Shown one piece after another: positions 14,204-24,433 of a stretch of DNA of 64,000 nt. The notes beneath the pieces were generated by a model that saw nothing but the letters and a program-made list of their open reading frames with translations, ran no database searches and was not told the DNA's origin. Made by a program: the position numbers and the translations under genes. The DNA comes from Hesseltinella vesiculosa (taxonomy: Eukaryota; Mucoromycota; Mucoromycetes; Mucorales; Cunninghamellaceae): NCBI GenBank assembly GCA_002104935.1, contig MCGT01000037.1:210478-274477 (forward strand), written 5' to 3'. Each line of letters begins with the position of its first letter. The first letter of the stretch is position 1.

Positions 14204-15994
14204 TTTCTCTCTCTCTCTTTTTATTTTCTTTTTTGTCAGCATAACCTATACCTTCGTCTCTCACTTTCCCAGGAAAAATTATATGAGGATTCTTTCCTTT
14301 TTCACATCATCAGCTAGCCCTCACTATACCTAAGAAATAAATCATTCCTTATCCTTTCCGCTCCAAACAAGTTAGACTTTGCTGTTTTTCTACTTTGAAT
14401 TGGACGATCCATCGTGCCGCGGGGCTAAAAATAGTCAAAAGAAAAAAAAAACGCGCCTCGAAAAAAAAAAGGTCGGCACGTCAAGTAGGAGTGAAAAAAA
14501 AGGAGAAAAAAAAAAAAAAGTCGTCGTTTTAAGGTTTGAACCTAAAAAACGATGGTCTTTTTTTTTTTTTTTTTTTTTCCCTCTGAAAATCATCGCGTGA
14601 CTCATCTTTTTGGTCCATGTTCTTCATCATGCCATTTGCCCTTTTCCTTTTCTTGTTGGCTGATGCAGCAACGTTAATAAAGAAATAGAGGCAAATTGTG
14701 TCAATAAGCCCTTTGTTTCTTCATCGGCCTTGTTTTGAATTTGGAAGTTGCAAATGTTTTTAGTAGACAGAAACGCACGTGTGGAATGAAACTATATCCT
14801 GGTACTACCACTTTTTTTTTTTTTTTTCTGTTCTGTCACTGAGGATAGCAGCCATTGCCATTTGTTCCGTAAACTCAAATGGAAGGTTTTCTCTGGTCAA
14901 CAATCTCTGGCTCAGCTAGCCTCGACGACAGTGAACCCAATGAAACAATGGTACCACTTTTTTTTTTTTTTTTTGTTCCAGCAGAAACCAAGAGCTGAAA
15001 CAGAGAGTGCATACTGAGGGCACGTACTTCTTTCCCCTTTCCCTGTGACATTGACAGCATGCACTGGGTCAACAAAGAGGCACCCCATCGCAATTTTTTC
15101 CGTAATTGACAGATCAATATCAAGTGCTTGCTGACCATTTTTGCAACAAAAAAAACTTAAGCCATTGGACTCGCCCCCCTTTTTTTGTACCATCCAAGCT
15201 TCCACCAGTGAAAAAAAGTTTGCCATGACAACGAATGATTACCCCGGCGGAAACTCTTACCACCTCGTACCCGAAAAGAAAACATAGCACTTGCCACGTA
15301 TTTCTTTACGCGTTCTGCACTCATCTTTGAAGTAAAAAAAAATAAAACACCCTTCTTGGGACGCAATCCTGGCGGAGCTCCTGAATGCACGGATGACAAA
15401 GCGTGGTGTTTTACAGCCCAGCTCTTTACTTTGGTCTGTGTTTTGCTCTTCCTTCCATGCCTGGTAGCTCTGTGCTTCTGGTTTCCCTTCGTTTATTATC
15501 AAGATTTATTCAAGAGAGAAAAACGTAGAGATCAGCCCCTTGGGTGGGGATGGCCCTCCCCCCAGTGGCCAAAGCCGGCTGCGTTCAGCTGCTTTCACCG
15601 CCACCTTCTATAGCCTTCTGGTAACTGATGAGAAATAACCATGGTCAAAGCGCAAGCAGAGTCTTTAAAAGTCCGTCCCATGGTTTCCTTGCCTGATTTC
15701 CGTCTTCATTGCGGGAAACAGTGTTTTTTTGAGCGGTGACTATATTTTTTACCACGCAACCAAGTGGAAGAACTGCTAAATCATTCAAGTGCGCGCGGCA
15801 GTAAAATCTAGCGCACGTGACACCTTTTTGTTCGCACGATTTCCAAAAAAAAAAAAAAATAGAGCTGCCATATCAAGTGACTGGCATTTAACCTGCTTTT
15901 GTCATGTCAAGCTGAGGAGCGAGGCGTTGAAGCAACCACAGTTTGTAAATGATGAGTTGGGCTTTGGACTTTCCGATGGCTAATAGCAACATTG
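14204..15994. other. Gene-poor region
   Basis: Homopolymer-rich, with a small palindrome AGGTTTGAACCT near 14532. An 85-codon frame at 15356-15613 (+) has one hydrophobic segment (FTAQLFTLVCVLLFLPCLVA) but no other support, so I do not call it. Short minus-strand frames at 14875-15500 look random. Confidence 0.4.
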
Positions 15995-16445
15995 AGGGTA
16001 GTATTCTCTGGTTGCCAGCTGCACTGCATTGCAACACTGGCCAGGGATAGAAGGAGGTGGGCGGAGATTGAAGATGGCCGCCAATTTTTTTTTTTTTTCA
16101 AAATGAAAAAAAAAAGTAAATGCAACACAGCACTTTTGAGTGATCAGATCGATGAAAAATTTTGTGTGGGAGCGCACATGCATGAATGATGATGGTGTTG
16201 AAAAAAATCAGGTCGATTGGTGCTGGTCGCCCAGCCAACTTTTGCTCAGCTTCGTTTTCACCTCTCCGATCCACCAGCTTAAAAAAAGAAAAAATCGGGC
16301 ATTTTCACAAGGGGGACCCCAGGCGATCCGATCAAAAATTACAATGCAACATTGTTCTAAATAGATTCACTCCTAATTTTACAAACCAATGCAAAATGGT
16401 AATAAATGACCATGATCGATTTAACAACTCTCCCAGGCAGTTGAG
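15995..16445 (+). repeat. Dispersed ~0.4 kb repeat, copy C
   Basis: Fullest-looking copy. Contains CAACACAGCACTTTTGAGTG, ATCAGATCGATGAAAAATTTT, GCACATGCATGAATGATGAT, TCGCCCAGCCAACTTTTGCT, CGATCCACCAGCTTAAAAAA, AATCGGGCATTTTCACAAGG, GGGGACCCCAGGCGATCCGA and the tail TAGATTCACTCCTAATTTTA / AACTCTCCCAGGCAG shared with copy B. Confidence 0.75.
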
Positions 16446-16871
16446 TGAAGAGCTGGCAGGCTGGCTGGCATACGCTAGAAATAATCTCGCACTTCAGCCA
16501 AAGAAAAACGGGGCAACCACAAAGTGATGGCGAAACATTTGTCGATCCGAATTTTTTTTTTTTACCTCAATCTTCATTTTAAAAAAAAGGCATATTCGCT
16601 GGTCATGGGATAGCACAGGATGGGAAGCGGGAGCTCTGCGTGTTTTTTTTTTTATTTCTGGGTGCCTACTAGGCCTGAAAAAATAAAATGCGCTTCATTC
16701 TCCCTCATTTTCTTTCAGCCGTTTCTGACCATCATGCTAACCGATATTACAATGTATTATTCTGCAAAAAATAAAAAAAAAGGAGAACCAATACTTTTTA
16801 ATGGGTAATATTTCAATAAAATCGTGCAGCAAAAATATTAAAAAAATTGCTCATCCAAAGATGGATGAAAA
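16446..16871. other. Spacer before tRNA-Thr
   Basis: AT-rich, several short homopolymers; no feature seen. Confidence 0.3.
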
Positions 16872-16944
16872 TGCCTTCAATGAGAATCGAACTCATGACC
16901 TTCTGCTTACTAGGCAGACGCTCTGCCAGCTGAGCCATGAAGGC
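16872..16944 (-). tRNA. tRNA-Thr(AGT)
   Basis: On the minus strand the acceptor GCCTTCA pairs perfectly with TGAAGGC; D-arm GGCTCAGCTGGCAGAGC; anticodon stem TCTGC/GCAGA around loop CTAGTAA (anticodon AGT); T-arm ATGAGTTCGATTCTCAT; discriminator A. No intron. Its 5' end is 7 bp from the start of a solo LTR. Confidence 0.95.
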
Positions 16945-16951
16945 TGATGAA

Positions 16952-17247
16952 TGATAGACCGTAGAAAGGGCCTTGTTGTGAAATCGGCAGTTCGGCGCCC
17001 GATTCGGCCCGAATTGCCGAATAATTGTGATTGGCCATTTTCCTTTTCCCTTTTTTGTTTTTTTTCTCTCTCCGCTTCCAATTCTTATTTTATTTTTGAC
17101 ATCTGAATTTTGATAAAGACATCTCTTTTTTACGTTTTGAAGCGGAAGTGAAAAGGTCAACAGAAAGAAGGAGAAAACCCGTACTTTTGATTTAGTCCTG
17201 CAGTCCGAAACCCTTTTCCCTATACACCCACACGTGCCGTCATATCA
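16952..17247 (+). mobile_element. Solo LTR of the Ty3/Gypsy family also present at 60.4 kb
   Basis: About 296 bp, running from TGATAGACCGTAG to GTCATATCA (TG...CA ends). It matches the reverse complement of 60374-60668 over the whole length, with only scattered substitutions and homopolymer-length differences. No retroelement coding sequence flanks it, so it is a solo LTR left by LTR-LTR recombination. TGAA occurs on both sides and may be the target duplication. It begins just upstream of the tRNA-Thr 5' end, matching the pol III-linked insertion habit known for yeast Ty3. Confidence 0.88.
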
Positions 17248-17949
17248 TGAACGTGATGTTTTAGGTGACTAAAAATTCTGAAAACCAATTTTTTTGGCAA
17301 AAAATTGCTCGTAGGGCCTCCAGACCGGTCAGAAACTGTTCTATTACAGTTTAATAACGTATATAGCGAAAAAAAAACGGGGTTAGGATTTGTGAATTTT
17401 GAAGGAGATGCAAAAAGGATGAAATGGACGGATATTTTGGCGCAGCAATGATTTCGAACCTGTGATTGGATTGTCTTGGTTTTTTGCACAGGCCTTGGGA
17501 TATCGTATTTCTAAATTCATACCGAGTTTGAAGAGTATTGGTTAGGAGATCGTTGTGCGTTTGTGTCTTGCTTTTTTTTTTTTTTTTTCCTGCTCCTGCG
17601 AAGAAAAGCTCAGCCAGAAGTTTAAAGTCCGCAATATTGCTAACCAAACAAGGAAGCCAATCTGTTGTGCTTTATTCTCTCCAGCTTTTTTTTTTTAATT
17701 TGTGCACTTAAGCGCCTGCATTTGATATCTCACGCATTTTTAATGTCTTTGCCTTAATTGTATACATTCTTTTCGCCCCCAAGGGAAATCAGGCTGCAAA
17801 GCAGCATGTGAAGCCCTTGCTGCAAAAAAAAAAAATCATTGCATCGTGTGGGCGGAGTTTTTTTCCTTGTGTGCCACAGCTTCCCAGCATTCTAACTCAT
17901 GGAGCTACTGTCAAAACATCATGATCGATGGAAGAAAAGTGAACCATGT
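17248..17949. other. Gene-poor region
   Basis: No gene recognised. A TTCGAACCTGTG string near 17453 resembles a tRNA T-arm but no cloverleaf folds around it. Confidence 0.4.
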
Positions 17950-18320
17950 ACATCTGCTAGCGAGTGAAACCCCAGTAGTAATTACTATTCGAATCGGGTC
18001 TAGCTTGATCAACTGGTGATTTTTGATCAGATGGTCTGGGGGGGGGGTTGGGTTCCCTGATGAAAACGACCGATTTTTTCATCTTTTTAGCTGGAGGATC
18101 GGAAATGTCAAAATGAAAAGTGATCAAAAGTTGGCTGAGCGATCTTCATCCATCGACGTGGATTTTTCACAATCATCATCATTCATTGATTTGGGCACTT
18201 TTGCATAATTTCACATTGATCTGATCACCCAAAAGTGCTGTGTAGTGATTGCTTTTTTTTTTTTTTTTTACGAAACGAAAGAAAGTGCCATATTCAATTT
18301 CCGCGCAATTGTTTTCTTTT
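17950..18320 (-). repeat. Dispersed ~0.4 kb repeat, copy D (inverted)
   Basis: Reverse complement of this stretch carries the same motif order as copies A-C: CACTACACAGCACTTTTGGG, TGATCAGATCAATGTGAAAT, GAATGATGATGATTGTG, GCTCAGCCAACTTTTGATCA, CGATCCTCCAGCTAAAAAG, AAAATCGGTCGTTTTCATCA and CCATCTGATCAAAAATCACC. A run of nine G residues near 18040 replaces the GGGGACCCC block. Confidence 0.7.
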
Positions 18321-18825
18321 TTTTTTTTTTTTTTTGGTCTAGCCCACAGCCTTCCCACCCAAATCTCCTCAACCAGTCATTGTACAATCCTCGTAATACT
18401 ATGTCTTTACTCGCTCACCCTGACTCTATGTCGACCAGCCATACACTCCTTTTTACTTGTCGTCATTCACTTCCTCTGCCATTTTTTCTGTCGGCCATTT
18501 CCTTCCAAATCGGGAATTGCTCCTGTCACCCGTCGTCATGAGTGAAACCTCGCCAATCCTTCAGAAAATTGGGCTGACGCCTGCCAAGGCTCAACAAAGC
18601 GGCCAGCGACTAAGAAGCCCGCGCCCTATTTTTTTTTTTTTTTTTCGTTCTGGAACGGCACCCATTTTTTTTTTTTGAACAAAAAGGCAGGTTGGTGTGA
18701 CGAGAAGAGCCAGGATGAGGCTTCCCAAGCTCGCATGAACAAAAATGTGGCGTTTTGTTTCTATTGTTGCTCTTTCCTTTTTATATTTTATTTTTCAGGT
18801 GTTTTCAGCATCCATTGATTGAACA
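18321..18825. other. Upstream region of the acetyltransferase gene
   Basis: Pyrimidine-rich with T runs. TTTTCAG motifs at about 18797 and 18807 could end a 5' UTR intron. No coding exon seen. Confidence 0.35.
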
Positions 18826-19377
18826 ATGCCTACAGAAAAGGAAAAGATGCTTGCTGGGGAGTTGTACGTCCCATATGATGAGGAGCTGACGAAGGAAAGA
18901 CACCGAGCGGAGAAGCTGCAGGCTGAGCTGAATGAATGCAAGGACAAGAGCGAGATGCGACGTCATGCTGAAGAACTGTTTGGACATCTGGGTGAGAATT
19001 CCCAGGTGCGGCCCAACTTTCGCTGTGACTATGGCTACAACATCACGCTGGGAGATGATGTGGACATCAATTTTGACGCGACATTCCTGGACGTGGGCAA
19101 GATCTCCATTGGCCATCGCACTGTGCTTGGACCAGGCGTGCATATCTATGCAGTAAATCACCCGCTGGATCCAAACGAACGCAAGAAGCAGCTGGAGTAT
19201 GGCCGTGATGTTTCCATTGGTGAAGATTGTTGGATTGGTGGCCGCGTCACGATTTGTCCAGGCGTCACTATTGGCAACGGTGTGACTATTGGTGCTGGAT
19301 CCTTGGTGACCAAATCCATTCCAGACAACGTCGTGGCTTTTGGCAGCCCTGCCCGGGTCATCAAGCCGGCTGTGTAG
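18826..19377 (+). CDS. Maltose/galactoside O-acetyltransferase-like enzyme (hexapeptide repeat)
   Basis: Single exon, 183 residues. Begins with the Mac helical domain (MLAGELYVPYDEELTKERHR...), then left-handed beta-helix hexapeptides (NITLGDDVDINF, ISIGHRTVLGPGV, VSIGEDCWIGG, VTICPGVTIGNGVTIGAGS, VVAFGSPARVIK). The catalytic histidine is in YAVNHPLDP. Length and motif order match Maa/LacA/NodL enzymes, cytosolic trimers moving acetyl from acetyl-CoA to sugar hydroxyls; the true acceptor is unknown. The lack of introns sets it apart from most neighbours, but the family is widespread in fungi, so recent transfer is not proven. Confidence 0.92.
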   Translation: MPTEKEKMLAGELYVPYDEELTKERHRAEKLQAELNECKDKSEMRRHAEELFGHLGENSQVRPNFRCDYGYNITLGDDVDINFDATFLDVGKISIGHRTVLGPGVHIYAVNHPLDPNERKKQLEYGRDVSIGEDCWIGGRVTICPGVTIGNGVTIGAGSLVTKSIPDNVVAFGSPARVIKPAV

Positions 19378-19420
19378 GATTTTTTTTTTTTTACCATCCC
19401 ATGCTTCCTTTCTGTTTATG

Positions 19421-19451
<31 letters not shown>

Positions 19452-19539
19452 TCAATCGAAGCATTAGAGTATTTATTAAAAAAATGTGGCAAGGTGCGAA
19501 ATAATATATTTTACAAGGAATTGAAAAAAAGGTGAGGGT

Positions 19540-22445
19540 CTAAGCTTCACCGAGGAGCCATTCAGCCATCATGGAGTCTTGTTCTTGCAAGTCTTCCCAG
19601 TCATCTTCCTGCATAAACCATTCTTCATCGCCTTCAACGACGCCCTGCTCACTGCCGCTGGAAGGATGATCCAGACCGTCGCTTGCAGCTGAGGCTTGAT
19701 CATGGTCGTGGGTGGGAATGTGGCTGGTGGTGGTGGCGAGTTCATCTGTCACGGTCAAGGTGGGAAGACGCAAGAGGGTGGCCAAGGAGGGAATGCCGGG
19801 AATAGGGTCGGTTTGCATCGATGAGTCGACCATGGTGGGCTTTTGTTGTTGGAGCTGGTCGCGCTTTTTCTGCAGGAGGAGTTGCAGGCGGTCACGGCGG
19901 TCATAAGCGGTTTGGATGGGAGACACCAGCGAGGTAGCCGAACCATTGTCCTTGTCCGGCAAGGAGGAGGATCGCTCGGTGGTGGTGGTGATGGTCAGGT
20001 CATCAGGGGTGCTGGAAGGAAGTTGGGGGGCGATTTTTTTCTGCTCATGCTCGCTTTGGCGATCTTCGACTGCTGAGCCGACACTGCTTTGGCTGGTGAG
20101 ATCCAAGTTGCTGTCCTTGCTGGGAAGGTCGTCATCGTCAAAGGATTCGCGCTCGTCCTCAGTGATAACCTCGTGCTTGGTGATGCGCGTGGAGCGAACC
20201 ATTGGACGGTCACTGGCCGAGCGTAGCAGAGGAGGCGTGACCACGGGGTATGAGATGGGTTCCGCAGTACCAGAGGCACTTGGGGCGACGGGAGGGGTGC
20301 TAGGGCGGTACTGGTCTCCAAGCGAGGCACGTTCCATGGTGAGGGCAAAGCTTTCGTGGAAGGAGGTGGGCCGAGAGCTGGTGGAGGCACGTTTGGCTAC
20401 CATCGATGAGGGCCGGTTGTATCGCTGAGGCACAATGGGCGGCTCGCTGGTGTTGGGAGGTGATGGCAGATCGGCGACGTCCACGTCATCATCGTCAGTG
20501 GTTGTGTTGTATGGGGATGAGCGAGCTTTCAAGACAAGAGGGGGTGGTTGTCGCTTATCGTGGCTGTGGGCGTCGGCAGGCGGGCTCTGGGGAGGTTCTG
20601 TTGCGTCGTGGTTGGGTGGTCGAGCAAGGGTGGATTTGGACAGACGCGAGGCAACACTGGAGCTTGGGGTGAGAGGAGGTGTTTGTTGCTGTTGTTTTTG
20701 ACTGGGGGAAGTGATCACAGGCGAGAGGGGTGGTTTGTGTTGTTGTGCATTTCCTGGATGAGTCGTGGGAGGGGGGAGGGGAGGAGGGAGCTGGTGATCA
20801 GACACAGGTGGTTTGGGAGCCGCACGGGGGTTTTCAAAAGGCACCATGGTGGGCTTTTGTTGGTGGTGGTGAGGCTGGCCGTGGGAGTAATGGGGCAGGC
20901 TGTGGTGAAGAGGAGGTGGGGATTTTGCACGGGCAGGGCGAAGGTTGTTGTTGGGCGAGATGTTGTTCGTAGGTAGGCTGGCAGAGGAGGGAGTGCGCGA
21001 CAGATCATTGTGTGATTTCACTTCGATGGAGCGTAAGCGATTGGGGGTCAGGGAGACTTTCATGGTGTTGCCGGAGCGGATGAGTTCTTCAAAATCGAGG
21101 GCGGGTGCATCAGGATTGTACATCTGGACAGAGGAGCTGCTTTGGGAGGAGATGTTGCTGACAGTGTTAGGCACAGGTGATTTGGCACGGTTGGTGATGT
21201 CGATAGAAGAAGAAGTGCGTTTGTCCTTGCGCCCAAACAAGCGGAAGCCTTTTTTGCTGCTGCCGTTGGATCGAGTGGTGGCGGTGGTGCCGTTGCTCAA
21301 GACCGAGACAGGGCGATAGACATTGTTTGTGCTGGGTAGGTTGGAAAAGGAGGTTCTGGATTGAGCTGACGGAGGAGTCTCTGAATAAGACTCGGCATCC
21401 AAATCATCATGAGGGTCGTCCAAATAGGGTTCGGATGAGTTGGAGTCTATTGGTGAAAAAAAGTGAGCACCGACATTTGTTCGCGCGCTAATACCGAAGG
21501 GGCCCTTTTTTTTTTTTTTTTTAGAATTACCATAAGGATCATGCTGTGGTGGGGCAGTTGTTGGTGAAGGGGACATTTGTTGGTTTTTATAGGAAACGGC
21601 AGGGCTTGGAGCAGGTGTGGGAAGAATGGTTTGATAAAGCTGGTGATGTTGTGGAGGATAGGTCAAGATACGTTTCTAGAATATGAAAAGGTGAGCGATT
21701 ACCATTTTTAATTTTTCGATCTCCTGGTCCGCTGATCGATGCAACAAAGCGAAGGTGACACTAGAATGGTTGCTTACCTCTAATTTGGTGCGAATGTCAG
21801 AATGATGAAAGAGGGTGCCTACTTGAGGATCATCCAGTAAGGCAGAGTAGACCTCTTTAATGCGGATGTATTCAGCATGTTCTTGTTCGGCAGCGACGGC
21901 GACGGTGGTGAGGATATATTCAGCCATGTGTTCTAAAATGGTGGTAAGATAAATCGTGACCATAGGCGAGATAGACAGATCAGGTTTGATCGTGGTGGTG
22001 ACAGGAGTGACTCCTTGGGATTTGTCGGCCAAGGTACAGTAGTCGATACAGGCATAGCGCAATGCCTTCCAGACTTGTTCCAGCGGAAGACAAGGGTCCA
22101 GTGTTTTTAGGCGTTCATAAAGAGGATAGTCGATGGCGTTGGTTTCGCTGTAAGTCTTGACTTCCAATTCGGCCTCGACAATCGCATTTTTGCCCAAGCT
22201 GCGTGGGAGAAGGTTCAGCACGTGGGACTTGACGACAGAGAGGTCTAGGGATTGGGTGCGCTGAATGAGGGTCATGAGGACTTCATCAAGGAACTGGTTG
22301 ATGGATTGCAAGGCATCAGAGGAGATTTGATAGCTGCCAGCTTCTGATATAATGGCTGTGGCCGCTCGTTGTCCAATATAATAATCTAAAATAAAAAGAT
22401 GAGTCTTTTTTCTTTCAAAAGCGTATGGTCGTTACCTTTGGTCAT
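19540..22445 (-). CDS. Large disordered protein with helical, possibly histone-fold, N-terminal domain
   Basis: At least five exons: first seen 22445-22436, then 22385-about 21779, a 21-nt exon 21723-21703 (EIEKLKM), 21675-21531 and 21446-19540. Frame upstream of the 22445 ATG is open (HSDPGLLRV before MTK), so translation may start in a more 5' exon. The N terminus (DYYIGQRAATAII...) has helices around SPMVTIYLTTILEHMAEYIL and AEQEHAEYIRIKEVYSALLD that resemble a histone-fold pair; inference only. Then about 550 residues are rich in Pro, Ser, Thr and Asp with basic patches (RLFGRKDKR), followed by a short acidic C terminus with WFMQEDDWEDL and MMAEWLLGEA. Conserved fungal signalling or polarity scaffolds look like this, but I cannot name it. 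Intron 21447-21530 is 84 nt and stop-free. Confidence 0.75.
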
Positions 22446-22944
22446 CACTCTAAGCAAACCTGGATCAGAATGCCGGCTAGAATAAAATCAAAAAGAAAAG
22501 GAAAAAAGGGGAAAGGGTGATCTGGAGCAAAAAGAAAAAGAAGAAGAAAAAAAACGGGGAACTGCCGAGTTGTAAAAAAAGGAGGGAGTCAATGGGAGAC
22601 TGAAGTTAAGGGTGTCAAGGTAATCTACAGGCAAGATGTTTGCATAAAGTGAGAAAAGAGGACAAACAAGAAAAAGGAATGGCAAGAGAAAAGGGAAAAA
22701 AGGAAGAAAATAAAAAAAAAAGTGTGCTTTTCCCAAAATGAATCTGTGTGTGCTCCGATGTGCATTTGTGTTACTGACAAGGATATTCATTTGATATTTG
22801 TACAATGTTTATTACAACAGGTGGGGAGGTTCTTAAAAATACACAATGATTAGACGGAAAGGGGAACAATGGGAATACAATGGTGAAGGAAATGAGGGGG
22901 GAATAGCATGTAATAAGGAGAACAGACAAGGCCATTTTTTTTTT
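22446..22944. other. Intergenic region, possible upstream exon of the 19540 gene
   Basis: Purine-rich on the + strand; on the minus strand it gives a long pyrimidine-driven frame that looks like a leader or intron. May hold the real first exon and promoter of the preceding gene and the 3' flank of the next. Confidence 0.35.
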
Positions 22945-23873
22945 TTACCAGACCATGTCATCTGATGGGAAGAAAGGGGAGTCACCAAGGCGGTTGCAAG
23001 GGCGTCGATTTTGTGCCTGTTCCCAGTCAACACATGATTGGAGAGATGCAGGTAATTCATCCAAAGGGGAAGTCGATGGTTGGCGACTGCATGGTATTGG
23101 CGGGAGATGGCCATGCTCCTTGAGGAGCGAGGACAATAATGACGGACCACCAATGACAGGCGCTCTTTTTTTTTTTTCGACCAGTCGACGAAGGGCAGGT
23201 TTCCTTTTTTGGAACGAAGGAGGAGCCAGCTTAAAGTTTCGTTTTTGGGCTTGGAAGAGGATCTGACCGCCATCCTCATGGCTGCCGACTGTGCTCCAGA
23301 GATCGTCATCGTCGCCGTCGTCGTTTTCGTCAGGTTCGTCGTCCGTTGTATCAACATAAAACTTGCTTGGATGATCATCTAGGCTGTCATGTGTTATGCA
23401 GGAGCGAGGAGGCAAGGGGCTGGCGGCGGGGGATGGTAATGGTAAGAGTGGCTGGCTCATGAATGTGATGGGCGACGAAACTGTCGCTTGGGACGGTGTC
23501 ACATGTGAGGGGGGGCTGGTGTGTGAACAAGGGGTCAATGGTAAAAAGTGGGTGTATGCGCTGGGCTTGGAGGCGACACTGTTAGCAGGCGTGGATGGCC
23601 CAAACGTTGACGCAGAGGAGGAAAAGCTGGTGGATTGGGTGTCTCGATGGATCGATTCTCTATACCACAATCGCCAGCTCAAGTTTTCTAACCGTCGTCC
23701 ATTCTCCAAGTTGTTTTTGCACTTGGAGAAGACTAGGAAAAAAAAAATTGGTCAGCGTCAGGCGTTCTATTTTTCTCGTTGTAGTTACCATGCCACATTG
23801 ACGTCAAATCCTCGGTGGTGATGGGAGATTCTTTGATCAAGGACAGGACAGGAATGTCAACAGCTTGTGCCAT
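22945..23873 (-). CDS. AreA GATA-like (DUF1752) domain protein
   Basis: Two exons, 23873-23789 and 23732-22945, about 282 residues. Residues ~24-55 read LTSMWHVFSKCKNNLENG then RRLENLSWRLWYRES, which is the conserved fungal motif seen at the N terminus of AreA-type nitrogen regulators. No GATA zinc finger follows, so it is not AreA itself. The middle is Ser/Pro-rich and disordered, then an acidic DEPDENDDGDDDD tract and a basic KKKRAPVIGGPSLLSSLLKE segment, ending DDMVW. Probably a nuclear regulatory protein; target unknown. Confidence 0.8.
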
Positions 23874-24433
23874 GGATTAATTATACAAGAAAGGCAGAGG
23901 ATATTTTACACAAGAAGAAAAGGAAAAAAAAAAAAAAAAAGAGAAGCTTTTTTTTTCTTTCAAATGCATGGATTTCAGTTTAATAGATTTTCGGATGCTG
24001 AATTGCTCAAGATAGAAAAAATAATTGCCCTTCGTTCCGAAGGAAACAAAGATCCTCTATCGCTCTCGTGACCATCTTTTATATATTTGGTATTTTATTG
24101 CATTTTCTTCTTATCATTGATGGAAACAATGCTTTCACTGATGGGCTGTTTTTTTTTTTTTCGCGTAAGAGCGTTTCTAGCGTTTGACTTTTTCTTCCTC
24201 AAATCCATGAGTAAAAAGAAAAATAAAAGCACATGAAGCCATGCTTCCGACTTGTTGAAAATCACCTCGGCGCAAAATTGCACATGAAAGAGGGCGGGTG
24301 CCAATTTTCTTTGTCAGGGTTTTTTGTTTGATTTCCTTTTTTGTCATCGAGCTGCTTTTCTTCGGGATCCTTTTCTTCGCATGTGAGGCAATGACAAGCT
24401 TCTTTATTGTTCTTGGTTGGCACGAGAAAAAAA
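23874..24433. other. Intergenic, tail side of the START gene
   Basis: AT-rich with A and T runs; no gene recognised. Confidence 0.35.

Noticed and set aside
15356..15613. 85-codon frame with a hydrophobic segment
   Set aside because: No homology I recognise, no promoter or splice support, sits in repeat-rich DNA; chance frame is as likely.
17440..17520. Possible tRNA fragment (TTCGAACCTGTG)
   Set aside because: No acceptor, D or anticodon stem can be formed around it.
18826..19377. Recent bacterial transfer of the acetyltransferase
   Set aside because: Intron-free and bacterial-like in family, but such enzymes are common in fungi and base use is not visibly foreign; needs a tree.
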